Positions 1 through 11,417 of a DNA stretch of 64,000 nucleotides are shown in pieces. This DNA is from an uncultured Oleiphilus sp. (GTDB lineage Bacteria; Pseudomonadota; Gammaproteobacteria; Pseudomonadales; Oleiphilaceae). The notes beneath the pieces were generated by a model that did no database searches, was not told where the DNA came from, and saw only the letters and a program-made list of their open reading frames with translations. The stretch lies in NCBI GenBank assembly GCA_913020245.1, contig CAJWAD010000001.1, positions 55,108 through 119,107 of the forward strand, read 5' to 3'. The position numbers were made by a program, and so were the translations under genes. Within the stretch, counting starts at the first letter, position 1, and the number at the start of each line of letters is the position of its first letter.

Positions 1-2235
<2,235 letters not shown>

Positions 2236-3189
2236 ATGCTTAAGCCCTTATCCTACATATTCAGTTCTCTACTTCTTGTGCTCGCGTTTTATCCATCAGT
2301 GCTGCTTGCCGAAACCCTTGTTTTAGGAGTCGCGCCCAGTGCTGAGGCGCCCTTTCCGCGCTATGAAGAGGTACTCAACAATGCCAACAGTAAAGTATTG
2401 AAGACGTATTCGAGCTATCGCAAATTACCCCCGTTAAAAACGAAGGCTCAGGCGTGGAAAGAAACGAGCATTTATCTAAGTGGACAAACGGGCCTAAACA
2501 TTGTTTCAGATCTGCCAACTTCGCAGCTTCAATTTGAAAGGAAGCTTGCACTAGGCGAGTATGCGCTTGTCTATTTATCACCCCTACAGTTTGTCACGGC
2601 CCGCAATCATCTTGGCTTTCAAGCACTTGCAAAACGTAAAGCTCAACCCGTGCGGGGCCTGTTGTTAGTCTCACAAGACAATCAGTCGAAAACCTTGCGT
2701 GACGTAAAACAAGAAATATTATCACTTCCAGGCTTACTTGATTTTGCCAGCTCCATCGCGCCGCGATTCAGTTTGGATCGCCTGAATTTTAGCTTTCCAT
2801 TGTATTTAAAATTAAGCGAATCCGAAATCGTTGCGAAGCTTGTGACTGGCGAGATCAATTTCGGAAGTGTATCAGAGCATCACTATCTCTCCCTCGACCC
2901 TGCTACGCAAAAGAAAATCAAAATACTCTGGGAAACACCTGGTTACACGCCATTCGCTTTGGCAGCGAACCCGAACGTGCCGTTTTATTCAGTTAGCAAG
3001 CTTCAGCGAGCACTCATTAGCATGGGCAAAAAGGCTCAAGGAAAAAATTTGCTTCCCTACCTACAAGTGAATAATGGGTTTGAAATTGCTAGAAATAGCG
3101 ATTGGCATGATATCGAACAAATTGACATCGACATGCTCAATAATAATCTTCAGGTGGTCGACCACTCGACCCCAGAGCAAGCAAAATGA
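2236..3189 (+). CDS. PhnD-like periplasmic phosphate/phosphonate-type binding protein
   Basis: A 317-residue protein with a signal peptide (hydrophobic core about residues 8-24, probable cleavage after LLA). It fits the PhnD-like type 2 periplasmic binding fold (PF12974 family): TLVLGVAPSAE at the mature N-terminus, SGQTGLNIV, the ligand-loop region YALVYLSPLQF, and GEINFGSVSEHHYLSL near residue 205. Such proteins bind phosphonates, phosphite or other small ligands; some are sensors or orphans rather than transporter parts. No PhnC/PhnE-like genes lie next to it, and the following ABC system has its own binding protein of another family, so ligand and partner are unknown. No obvious Shine-Dalgarno sequence precedes the ATG. 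Confidence 0.7.
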   Translation: MLKPLSYIFSSLLLVLAFYPSVLLAETLVLGVAPSAEAPFPRYEEVLNNANSKVLKTYSSYRKLPPLKTKAQAWKETSIYLSGQTGLNIVSDLPTSQLQFERKLALGEYALVYLSPLQFVTARNHLGFQALAKRKAQPVRGLLLVSQDNQSKTLRDVKQEILSLPGLLDFASSIAPRFSLDRLNFSFPLYLKLSESEIVAKLVTGEINFGSVSEHHYLSLDPATQKKIKILWETPGYTPFALAANPNVPFYSVSKLQRALISMGKKAQGKNLLPYLQVNNGFEIARNSDWHDIEQIDIDMLNNNLQVVDHSTPEQAK

Positions 3190-3349
3190 ACATAACAGAG
3201 AAGTGGCTGACTAGCATAATCCTGTCCAACGGCAGCGGTTGTTTTTCAGGTTTGCTAAGCGCATGATGCCATGCAGAGGCGTTGAGCAAAGGCGACCTAA
3301 TAAAGCGGTAAACACAAGCCGAAAATAATCATAATACAAGGAAACAATC

Positions 3350-4324
3350 ATGCTTCGAATCAAAAGTCTCGCGATGCTTTTAATTGGTCTAGGTACCTTA
3401 GGCAGCCCTTTTCAGAGTTTCGCTAGCGCCCCAGACAAGCACGTCGCCATCACACAAATCGTCGAGCACCCAGCGCTTGATGCAGTGCGTAAAGGCGTTA
3501 AAGACGTGCTAAGCGAGTCAGGATGGGACGCCGAGAAGAACTTAAAATGGGAATATCAAAGCGCGCAAGGTAACCCCGCGACGGCTGCCCAAATTGCTAA
3601 AAAATTCGCAGGTAGCAATCCAGATGTGATCGTTGCAATTGCTACACCCTCTGCACAAGCAATGGTGGCTTCAGCACGAAACAGCAATATTATCTTTTCC
3701 GCAGTAACCGATCCGGTTGATGCAAAACTGGTCAAAGCATGGGATCAACCCAGCCCTAAAGTAACAGGTGTCTCTGACCTGACGCCTATCGACAAACATA
3801 TGGCCTTAGTAAAAGAAATTGTTCCCGCCGCGAAAACCATCGGAATCATATACAATCCGGGCGAAGCAAATGCCGTTTCTCTAGTCAAACTCGTCAATGA
3901 ACATGCCCCACAACTCGGAATGACGGTTATTGAAGCCGCCTCACCAAAATCTGCGGATGTACAAACAGCAATGCGCTCATTGGTCGGTAAAGTAGATGCG
4001 GTTTATTTACCCACCGATAACACCGTAATCTCTGCGCTTGAGGGCGTCATAAAAGTTGCTGAACAAGCCAAAATCCCGGTCATTGCTGGAGATACCGACA
4101 GCGTTAAACGCGGAGCAATTGCGGCATTGGGGTTCGATTACTACCAAGTGGGACGTCAGACCGGCGGAATGGTCGTGGATGTTCTAAATGGAAAAACACC
4201 GGGCGAACTTCCGGTTCAAGGTATCGAGAATACCGAGTTATTTGTTAATTTAGGTGCAGCAGAAAAAATGGGCATCACATTAGATGAGGTGCTCATCAAA
4301 CGAGCACAAGAAGTGGTTGAATAG
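3350..4324 (+). CDS. ABC transporter substrate-binding protein (COG2984/TrpX type)
   Basis: A 324-residue periplasmic binding protein with a signal peptide (cleavage probably SFASA, near residue 27). The mature part has the type 1 periplasmic-binding fold of the ABC_sub_bind family (PF04392): HVAITQIVEHPALDAVRKG, then IVAIATPSAQAMVA, FSAVTDPVDAKLV, VTGVSDLTPIDKH, YLPTDNTVISALEG and IAALGFDYYQVGRQTG, all recognisable family blocks. It heads a three-gene operon with a permease and an ATPase. Relatives (TrpX and similar) have been linked to aromatic amino acid uptake in streptococci, but substrates differ, so the ligand is open. The ATG follows a good AAGGAAA site. Confidence 0.85.
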   Translation: MLRIKSLAMLLIGLGTLGSPFQSFASAPDKHVAITQIVEHPALDAVRKGVKDVLSESGWDAEKNLKWEYQSAQGNPATAAQIAKKFAGSNPDVIVAIATPSAQAMVASARNSNIIFSAVTDPVDAKLVKAWDQPSPKVTGVSDLTPIDKHMALVKEIVPAAKTIGIIYNPGEANAVSLVKLVNEHAPQLGMTVIEAASPKSADVQTAMRSLVGKVDAVYLPTDNTVISALEGVIKVAEQAKIPVIAGDTDSVKRGAIAALGFDYYQVGRQTGGMVVDVLNGKTPGELPVQGIENTELFVNLGAAEKMGITLDEVLIKRAQEVVE

Positions 4325-4338
4325 GCCCACCATCGTCC

Positions 4339-5232
4339 ATGATCAATAGTTTTGCATTTTTTGGCGCGCTAGAAACCGGCTTTATTTTTGCACTCGTCGC
4401 GCTAGGTATATTTATTTCGTTCCGGATTTTAGACTTTCCGGATCTAACTGTGGACGGTTCATTTCCGTTAGGGGCAGCCGTCGCCGCAACGTTGATAATC
4501 GCCGAGGTCTCGCCAATTATCGCCACACTTTGCGCCTGTTTCGCGGGTGCTGGGGCTGGAATCGTGACCGCGCTATTAAATGTAAAACTCAAGATCCTTC
4601 ACTTACTTGCCTCCATCTTAACGATGATCGCCCTGTACTCAATAAACTTACGTATCATGGGTGGTCCAAATAAAGCCTTGCTTGGCGTCGAGACACTGCT
4701 GACACCACTGGACAGTCTCAGTATTCCTTATTACATTCTCTATCCTCTGGCGTTTGGTATTCTTGCGTTCATTCTTCTCCTTTTACTCGTTCTGTTCTTA
4801 AAAACCGAGCTCGGTCTAGCGATGCGGGCCACCGGATCGAACCCGCGGATGGCCAAAGCAAACGGCGTAAATACGCAAGCCATGATCGTCTTGGGTATGG
4901 CTGTGTCCAACGCCCTTGTTGCGTTAGCGGGCGCCCTATTTGCCCAAAGTCAAGGTAGTGCCGACGTCACCATGGGCGTTGGCGTTATTGTCATTGGACT
5001 AGCGTCTGTGATTGGTGGCGAAGCCATCTTTTCAACTAAAAATATTTTCTTATGGGCCCTCGCCTGTGTAATTGGCTCGCTGCTTTATAGATTGGTGATT
5101 GCTTTTGCGCTGAATGGTGAACTACTGGGGTTAAAAGCACAGGATCTTAATTTGATTACCGCCGTACTCGTCACTCTTGCGATTGTTGCGCCCAACATAA
5201 AAAGCGCATTTAAAAAGGCAAACACAGCGTGA
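4339..5232 (+). CDS. ABC transporter permease (COG4120 type)
   Basis: A 297-residue inner-membrane protein with about eight hydrophobic segments. It belongs to the branched-chain amino-acid permease superfamily, COG4120 branch: ISFRILDFPDLTVDGSF near residue 30, GLAMRATGSNPRMAKANGV near residue 155 (the cytoplasmic coupling loop to the ATPase) and VIVIGLASVIGGEAIF. It lies 14 bases after the binding-protein gene and its stop overlaps the GTG start of the ATPase gene by four bases (GTGA), which indicates translational coupling. It should form the channel of an importer with the genes on either side. Confidence 0.88.
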   Translation: MINSFAFFGALETGFIFALVALGIFISFRILDFPDLTVDGSFPLGAAVAATLIIAEVSPIIATLCACFAGAGAGIVTALLNVKLKILHLLASILTMIALYSINLRIMGGPNKALLGVETLLTPLDSLSIPYYILYPLAFGILAFILLLLLVLFLKTELGLAMRATGSNPRMAKANGVNTQAMIVLGMAVSNALVALAGALFAQSQGSADVTMGVGVIVIGLASVIGGEAIFSTKNIFLWALACVIGSLLYRLVIAFALNGELLGLKAQDLNLITAVLVTLAIVAPNIKSAFKKANTA

Positions 5233-6020
5233 TTGAAATTAGCGCACTTCATGTCATATTTAATCCGGCTACACCACTTGAAAATAGAGCATTGCGAGGT
5301 GTTGACTTAAGCATCCCAGAGGGTCAATTTGTTACCGTCATCGGCAGTAACGGCGCGGGAAAGTCTACCTTGCTAAACGCGCTCGCTGGAGAGGTAAGCG
5401 CTTCAAGCGGTCGCATTTCATTGGCGAATAAAGAGATTGGTTCGTGGCCCGTAAATCGGCGTGCTCCGCATATTGCACGTGTTTTTCAAGACCCGCTAAT
5501 GGGTACATGCGAAGACCTCACCATAGAAGAAAACTTAGCGCTAGCGCAGGCCAGAACCAAAACACGCGGTTTGGGCATCGCGGCCAAACGGCAATATCGA
5601 AAGCACTTCATGCGAAAACTAAAAGGATTGCACCTGGGCTTAGAAAACCGTTTAAGCGACAAGATTGGATTGCTTTCCGGCGGACAGCGTCAAGCCGTGA
5701 GTTTATTAATGGCGTCGCTAAAGCCAATGAAATTATTACTTTTAGACGAACATACCGCGGCACTCGATCCGAAAACGGCCGCTTTCATTTTGGCGCTCAC
5801 GCAAGAGATTATCAAAGAAAACAATCTGACGGCACTCATGGTCACGCACAGTATGGCGCAAGCCCTCGCCGCCGGGGAACGCACAATTATGCTGCATCAA
5901 GGCCAGTTAGCGATTGACGTGAGTGGCGACGAACGTGCGGGCATGACCACACAAGACCTGCTAGACCAATTCCATAAGAACCATATCGACGTCGATGACG
6001 ACGCGTTACTTTTTGGCTAA
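5229..6020 (+). CDS. ABC transporter ATP-binding protein (COG1101 type)
   Basis: A 263-residue ATPase subunit of the importer encoded just upstream. All nucleotide-binding motifs are visible: Walker A GSNGAGKST near residue 39, Q-loop in FQDPLMGTC, signature LSGGQRQAV near residue 150, Walker B LLLLDEHTAALDP with the catalytic Glu, and the switch His in MVTHSMAQA. The start is GTG, overlapping the permease stop. It belongs to the COG1101 family that accompanies COG2984/COG4120 proteins. The substrate is not evident from the sequence. Confidence 0.88.
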   Translation: MIEISALHVIFNPATPLENRALRGVDLSIPEGQFVTVIGSNGAGKSTLLNALAGEVSASSGRISLANKEIGSWPVNRRAPHIARVFQDPLMGTCEDLTIEENLALAQARTKTRGLGIAAKRQYRKHFMRKLKGLHLGLENRLSDKIGLLSGGQRQAVSLLMASLKPMKLLLLDEHTAALDPKTAAFILALTQEIIKENNLTALMVTHSMAQALAAGERTIMLHQGQLAIDVSGDERAGMTTQDLLDQFHKNHIDVDDDALLFG

Positions 6021-6050
6021 TTGCTCTGCTTAGATCGCTACGCGACGCCT

Positions 6051-7013
6051 TCAATGCCGAAAATGTTCTACGACGCCGACCGCCTGCTCAACACTCAAGG
6101 AATATTCACTCATCAAATACTGCATTTCACGTCGCTCGGAAGGACTCAGCAAAAAGCTAGCATCGGATAGGTGTTGGTCTTGAGTTTTCTGTTTAGCCGG
6201 ATCCATACGCGCTTGTCGGCGCTTTAGTCGACGTTCATGCTCCTGCTTGCGCATCAACTGAAGAAAGGAAGAAGCAAAAATACCTGCAGGCATTGCGGCA
6301 ATACCAACCCCACAGACCATCACCAAAGCCGCGAACATTTTACCCGCTAATGTTATTGGCGTGACATCACCATAACCGACCGTTGTCAGCGTCACCAGCG
6401 ACCACCACATCGCATCGGGAATAGACGAAAATTTGTCTGGCTGAACGTCTCGTTCAAAAATATAAATGCCAGTGGCGGCCAAAAAGCAAAGCAACATCAT
6501 AATGATGGCAGCAGCAAACAAAATGTTTCTATTCTCTCGCATTAACGCAGAAAGGATTGATAAGGAACTCGAATATCGAGTGAGCTTCAAAACCCTGACA
6601 ATCGCGAGCAACTTGAGAAAGCGCAAATCTGCGAATGCACTATCTGGCGCGACTAAAAATACGAGTGCAGGGAGAAACGATAGCAAGTCAATCACGCCCA
6701 TAAATGAGGTCGCGTAAGCCCAACGCTTGCTTGCGCTTGAAATTCGCGCGCTATTTTCACTTGCAGCGCTCCATAAACGCGCAAAATATTCACTCATAAA
6801 CACCAGAACGAACAACCCTTGTACGGGCTCACTGTAATAGAAACCCCAAGCACCGGCATCGTTGCGCACAGAAGAAAAAACGATCTCAAAAATATTTAAC
6901 GAGACAATCACTGCAAGAAATATAGACAGTGATATGGAATACCTTAAGTCGGCACTTGGACTATTTAAATATGCAAAAACAGCGTCGCGCAGCGTGTTTG
7001 GTTTTAGAGCCAT
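6051..7013 (-). CDS. Voltage-gated potassium channel, six-transmembrane type
   Basis: A 320-residue ion channel of the Kv superfamily. Segments S1-S4 lie about residues 23-160; S4 is recognisable by spaced basic residues in FLKLLAIVRVLKLTRYSSS. The pore helix and selectivity filter are intact (TLTTVGYGDVTP, near residue 210), so it should be K+ selective. The C-terminal 65 residues are soluble and strongly charged, with no recognised ligand domain. It is transcribed alone, convergent with the ABC operon. Bacterial KvAP-like channels are thought to tune membrane potential, but the role here is unknown. Confidence 0.9.
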   Translation of the reverse strand: MALKPNTLRDAVFAYLNSPSADLRYSISLSIFLAVIVSLNIFEIVFSSVRNDAGAWGFYYSEPVQGLFVLVFMSEYFARLWSAASENSARISSASKRWAYATSFMGVIDLLSFLPALVFLVAPDSAFADLRFLKLLAIVRVLKLTRYSSSLSILSALMRENRNILFAAAIIMMLLCFLAATGIYIFERDVQPDKFSSIPDAMWWSLVTLTTVGYGDVTPITLAGKMFAALVMVCGVGIAAMPAGIFASSFLQLMRKQEHERRLKRRQARMDPAKQKTQDQHLSDASFLLSPSERREMQYLMSEYSLSVEQAVGVVEHFRH

Positions 7014-7143
7014 TTTTTATTAGTTCGATTGTGAGTCAAAAGTAGGCATTTACGCGACTAATCGACGTAAACGTTATCATCAATGCTTCAAAATAGCCTC
7101 ATCTAGACCCATAATGCAACGAATAGATTTGAGTAGCGTTATT

Positions 7144-7701
7144 ATGAGTAAAAATATCACACAAGCATTGATTCCACTAAACATAGCAGTGCTCACCGTT
7201 TCTGACACCCGTTCAGAAGAAACTGATACCTCTGGCCATTTGCTAGTGAGCAATTTGGAAGAGGCAGGCCATTGCCTGAGCGATAAGAAGATCGTACTCG
7301 ATGACGTTTATGCGATTCGTGCCGCACTGTCAAATTGGATAGCTGACAATCAAACACAAGTTGTGCTGATTACCGGAGGCACTGGGTTCACTTATCGTGA
7401 CAGTACTCCAGAAGCAGTCGCACCTCTGCTTGATAAAATGATCGACGGTTTTGGCGAGATGTTCCGATACTTGTCACTCGAACAAGTTGGCACATCGACG
7501 ATTCAATCGCGCGCACTGGCTGGGATTGCAAATCGAACGCTTATTTTTTGTTTGCCGGGGAGCAATAATGCGTGCAAGACCGCTTGGGAAAATATCATTG
7601 TGTCACAAATTGATAGTCGGCATAGCCCATGCAACTTTGTGGCGCAGCTAAAGTCCGTTGATATCGACGCATGCGAAAGTCGCCAACAGAACCAGAACTG
7701 A
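7144..7701 (+). CDS. moaB: MoaB/MogA-family molybdopterin protein
   Basis: Belongs to the MoCF_biosynth family of MogA/MoaB, which bind molybdopterin and (for MogA) adenylylate it before molybdenum insertion. Visible motifs: NIAVLTVSDTRSEETDTSG, QVVLITGGTGF, DSTPEAVAPLLDK and IFCLPGSNNACKTAW, the nucleotide and pterin binding loops. The ATG at 7144 fits the family; an ATG ten codons upstream (7114) would add an unlikely tail. Length is about 185 residues, normal for MoaB. No other molybdenum cofactor gene is adjacent. MoaB versus MogA cannot be settled by eye. Confidence 0.85.
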   Translation: MSKNITQALIPLNIAVLTVSDTRSEETDTSGHLLVSNLEEAGHCLSDKKIVLDDVYAIRAALSNWIADNQTQVVLITGGTGFTYRDSTPEAVAPLLDKMIDGFGEMFRYLSLEQVGTSTIQSRALAGIANRTLIFCLPGSNNACKTAWENIIVSQIDSRHSPCNFVAQLKSVDIDACESRQQNQN

Positions 7702-7707
7702 TATACT
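7702..7707 (+). promoter_or_regulatory. Candidate -10 element for pyrC
   Basis: The hexamer TATACT lies about 58 bases before the pyrC ATG, just past the moaB stop, and is followed by a GC-rich stretch. No good -35 could be assigned, so the call rests on one hexamer and position. Confidence 0.35.
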
Positions 7708-7764
7708 ACGCCGCGCATTTTTGAGCTGTACCGAACACCACTGACTAGCAATAGGCAATAAACC

Positions 7765-8799
7765 ATGCAAGAAATCACGCTCATCAAACCGGATGACTGG
7801 CACCTCCACTTCCGCGATGGAGACATGCTCAACGAGACCGTTCCCGCAACGGCGCGCTGCTTTCAACGCGCCATTGTCATGCCTAATTTAGTGCCGCCCG
7901 TGACCAATGCAGTAACACTTGAAACATATCGTACACGCATCCTCGCTGCGCGCCCCGCCGGCTCCGATTTCGAACCGCTTATGACCATTTTTCTGACGGA
8001 TAAAACAACGGCAGAAGATATCCATGCGGCGAAAGCCGCCGGCGCGGTCGCGGCTAAACTCTACCCGGCTGGGGCAACGACTAATTCTGATGCGGCCGTG
8101 TCAAGTTTAAAGAGTCTCTATCCTATTTTTGAAACCATGTCCGATCAGGGTATGTTGCTCCTCATACATGGCGAAGTAACGGAGTCGCATGTCGACATTT
8201 TCGATCGGGAAAAACTCTTCATCGAACAGCATTTGCAAGCGATCTATGATCATTTCCCTAAGCTAAGAATTGTATTCGAACATATTACTACCAAGGATGC
8301 CGCCGATTTTGTGCTGACTGCAGATGAACGAATAGCAGCGACGATTACCCCGCAGCATCTATTGCTTAATCGAAACGATCTATTGGTGGGCGGTATTCGA
8401 CCGCACAATTTTTGTTTGCCTGTTTTAAAGCGAAATGTACATCAACAAGCACTCCAAGCGGCGGTCGCCTCGGGCTCCAAGAAGTTTTTCTTGGGTACCG
8501 ACTCAGCACCCCATGAAAAAGCAAAAAAAGAGAGCGCGTGCGGCTGCGCGGGCTGTTATAGCGCATGGAGCGCAATTGAATTGTATGCAGAAGTTTTTGA
8601 AACACTCGATGCGCTAGATAAATTTGAAGCCTTTGCCAGCACTAATGGTCCGGACTTCTATGGGCTCCCGCGCAATACCAATACGATTACATTAGTAAAA
8701 CAAAACTGGGAAATCCCAACTGAAATAATCTTACCGAGTGGTGAACCAATCGTTCCGTTTTATGCCGGACAAACCGTCAGCTGGAAATTAAAAGGTTAG
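7765..8799 (+). CDS. pyrC: Dihydroorotase, class II
   Basis: Catalyses reversible cyclisation of carbamoyl-aspartate to dihydroorotate, the third step of pyrimidine synthesis, in the cytoplasm. The 344-residue length is that of the homodimeric class II enzymes (E. coli type). Zinc ligands are visible: HLHFRDG (H13, H15), the carboxylated-Lys segment [30 protein letters not shown], and the catalytic Asp in [19 protein letters not shown] matches the substrate loop. All key residues seem intact, so the enzyme is expected to be active. It follows moaB in the same direction with a likely promoter of its own. Confidence 0.96.
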   Translation: MQEITLIKPDDWHLHFRDGDMLNETVPATARCFQRAIVMPNLVPPVTNAVTLETYRTRILAARPAGSDFEPLMTIFLTDKTTAEDIHAAKAAGAVAAKLYPAGATTNSDAAVSSLKSLYPIFETMSDQGMLLLIHGEVTESHVDIFDREKLFIEQHLQAIYDHFPKLRIVFEHITTKDAADFVLTADERIAATITPQHLLLNRNDLLVGGIRPHNFCLPVLKRNVHQQALQAAVASGSKKFFLGTDSAPHEKAKKESACGCAGCYSAWSAIELYAEVFETLDALDKFEAFASTNGPDFYGLPRNTNTITLVKQNWEIPTEIILPSGEPIVPFYAGQTVSWKLKG

Positions 8800-9063
8800 G
8801 CACCTCTCTTTTTAAGCATTTGTAATAAAAAACGATCTATTTTTAATCACATTACCGTATGTCTAAGTTAGAATTGAGCGAAACAGTCATGCTGCGCATT
8901 CAGGGAGCGAAGCAACCAACCAATGCTAGGACAGCGAAAATTAACCAAATACCGAGAAAAATCAATTATGGATACCTCAAGCATTGAAACCACTCGGTAA
9001 CGTCTGTCTTCCGTGATGCGTGCCTGCACTACTTATAGACTGGATAAAATGAGCTGATTTAGT

Positions 9064-11235
9064 ATGAGACATTTTTTCAAGCTATGCTTGTTTGTCAGCC
9101 TACATTTTACACTCTCTGCATGCTCGGGAAGCGGCGGAGATCAGGCGAGTCCCTCTAATTCGGATCGCCTGAATGATTCAGGATTAGAAGCGTCTGGTAA
9201 CGTTACTAAAGGCGTGATAAAAGGTGCACTCATTAGTGTTTATGCGATTGATCCGGACTCACAAGAACCGAACCTCGCCTTCGAGACAATTAGCGACGAA
9301 CAGGGCAACTTCTACGTCGATCTTACGGGCTTAACCGTTGCACCACCACTGCTGGTTCAAGTAACTGCGGACGTCAACACGCGTATGGTTTGCGACGTTC
9401 CTATGGGCTGCCTTGACACCCTCAAAAACTTTTATGACTTTGGCGTGTCAATGCCTCTGAATGAGGACTTTCAGCTGCTCGGCGCACTCGTTAAATCGCC
9501 CAGTTCAACAACCTTATTGAACGCCCATATCTCGCCTTTAAGCCATGTACTCGTCACCACAGCGATGAACTTACCAAAGGGCTTTACCAAAGAAAATCTT
9601 GAACGAGCTGACGCATGGATGAGCCAAGCGTTTGGCCTTGACTACGCATTGCTCGACACCACCGCAGCCGACATCACAAAAGGTAATCAGTTGGCGGAAA
9701 ATAACATAGATGAACTTACACACGGCATATACAGCGCGAGCTTCTTTGATTTAGTTCAAAGCAAACAATGGACAGACAGCTTGCTCACATTAAACAACTT
9801 ACCGGTGAGCGAACTCAGAATCCGTGCCTCTGAAATTGCCGCTAACTTGATCAATGATGTGTCCTTTGACGCTCAAACACTTTACCGTATTGCCTCAGTG
9901 ACTGATATCGAAGCATATTTAGATCAAGCCAATACCGGCCCAGTGGTTATCGTGCAACCGGAGCCACAAAATGTATCGTTAGGTAAGGCCTTTTCTCTAA
10001 TGGTGGTCGCGAGTGGTAAACAAAGCCCTACGTATCAGTGGTACAAGAACGACCTCGCTATCCCGAATGCGACGCAGGCCATACTCGCCAGCGAACATGC
10101 TAAAAACAGCGATAGCGGTGACTATCGGGTGCGCGTCTCGAGCGGCGGCCAAACACGCTTCTCACAACTGGCGACAATTACAGTTGTTGACAGCGCAGCA
10201 CCGCTTACGATTGTGAAGCAGCCGATACCACAAACCCTGACTGAAGGCCAACGACTCTCTCTAAGCGTTGTGGCAACTGGTAAAGGACCGTTTACTTATC
10301 AATGGCAGAAAGATGGTTCACTGATCCCAGGTGCGACGTTGGCGAGCTACGTAGTAGACCACGCAGAACTTCAAGACGCCGGAGCGTACAAAATAACGGT
10401 TAGCAACGAAAGCGAACAATTAAGCTCACTCTATGCAACCACCCATGTCATTAGCGAAGCACGCAAACTGGTCATTAGCAAGCATCCCCAATCACAAGTA
10501 TTAGCTGCCGGCATGAGTACCGAACTGTCGGTAACGGCTGAGGGCGGCGGCTATATTTCTTACCAATGGTTTAGAGATGGCGAGAGAATTATAGATGCAA
10601 ACACCCGGTCGCTTTTCGTCTCGCAAAGCGGCACCTATCTCGTGCAACTAAGTAACAGTCAAGGTAGCCTGGCGAGCAATGCCGCTGACATTGAGGTTAT
10701 AGGCGCCAATGTCGAGCTGTCTATTCTTGAAAGTCCACAGGATCAAAACTTATATTTGGGTGAAACCTTATCATTGTCAGTACGCGCTCAACAGGCCGCA
10801 AGCTTGTCCTATCAATGGTTCAAAAACGAGCAAAAAATCATACAAGCGACTGGTACAAACTTCATGCTACCGAATGCGATGCTGAGTGATTCAGGTCGAT
10901 ATGCAGTTAAGGTGTCGAATAAGTACGGGGGAAGTAGAGTCCTAAAAGCTGACGTACAGGTAGAAGCTGCCCCATCGCTCTCTTTATCTTGGAGCGTCCC
11001 CTCGCAGCGTGAAAATGGGGATGTATTGTGGCCTTATGAGATCCAAGGCTATGAGATTGAATATGGAAATAGCGCTGATAAGCTCGACCGACACATAAAG
11101 GTGAATGGTGCTATGCAAACCGACTACACACTTACAGGGCTTGATCGCGGGTTACTTTATCTGCGCATAGCCACGATAGGTATTGACGACGTGCAAGGTA
11201 GATTCTCACCTATCCTAAACGTTCAAGTAGATTAA
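9064..11235 (+). CDS. Lipoprotein with four Ig-like domains and a fibronectin III-like end
   Basis: A 723-residue exported protein. The N-terminus is a type II signal peptide with lipobox LSAC and lipidated Cys20, followed by a Gly/Ser-rich linker. Residues about 45-290 form a domain that begins GVIKGALISVYAID, a carboxypeptidase-regulatory-like strand pattern. Four Ig-like repeats follow (about 296-375, 382-465, 470-545 and 553-632); each shows YQW(Y/F)K near its start and DSG.Y or similar near its end, and most begin after QP/SP.Q. The last 85 residues look like fibronectin III (YEIEYG, YTLTGLDRG). The architecture suggests a surface adhesin or matrix protein. No partner genes are evident; the protein stands between pyrC and an unknown gene. 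Confidence 0.8.
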   Translation: MRHFFKLCLFVSLHFTLSACSGSGGDQASPSNSDRLNDSGLEASGNVTKGVIKGALISVYAIDPDSQEPNLAFETISDEQGNFYVDLTGLTVAPPLLVQVTADVNTRMVCDVPMGCLDTLKNFYDFGVSMPLNEDFQLLGALVKSPSSTTLLNAHISPLSHVLVTTAMNLPKGFTKENLERADAWMSQAFGLDYALLDTTAADITKGNQLAENNIDELTHGIYSASFFDLVQSKQWTDSLLTLNNLPVSELRIRASEIAANLINDVSFDAQTLYRIASVTDIEAYLDQANTGPVVIVQPEPQNVSLGKAFSLMVVASGKQSPTYQWYKNDLAIPNATQAILASEHAKNSDSGDYRVRVSSGGQTRFSQLATITVVDSAAPLTIVKQPIPQTLTEGQRLSLSVVATGKGPFTYQWQKDGSLIPGATLASYVVDHAELQDAGAYKITVSNESEQLSSLYATTHVISEARKLVISKHPQSQVLAAGMSTELSVTAEGGGYISYQWFRDGERIIDANTRSLFVSQSGTYLVQLSNSQGSLASNAADIEVIGANVELSILESPQDQNLYLGETLSLSVRAQQAASLSYQWFKNEQKIIQATGTNFMLPNAMLSDSGRYAVKVSNKYGGSRVLKADVQVEAAPSLSLSWSVPSQRENGDVLWPYEIQGYEIEYGNSADKLDRHIKVNGAMQTDYTLTGLDRGLLYLRIATIGIDDVQGRFSPILNVQVD

Positions 11236-11241
11236 ACCTTA

Positions 11242-11288
11242 CGTTCACGTTGATTGGGTAGTACAACAAAAGCCGGCGAACGTGAACG
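11242..11288. repeat. Inverted repeat downstream of the Ig lipoprotein
   Basis: A 10-base perfect inverted repeat, CGTTCACGTT at 11242-11251 and AACGTGAACG at 11279-11288, separated by 27 bases. It lies just after the lipoprotein stop. There is no T-run, so it is not a standard terminator; it could be a protein binding site or an mRNA 3' structure. Confidence 0.5.
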
Positions 11289-11417
11289 GTGCAAGCGCAC
11301 CATATTACAAACCTTACAATGGTTATTCTGGCCAACCGCTGCGTCTTTAAAATTTAAAGACATGCTCATAAAGGCCGATATAGTGGTTCGTAGCTGGTCT
11401 TAAGATGGGAGATAAAC

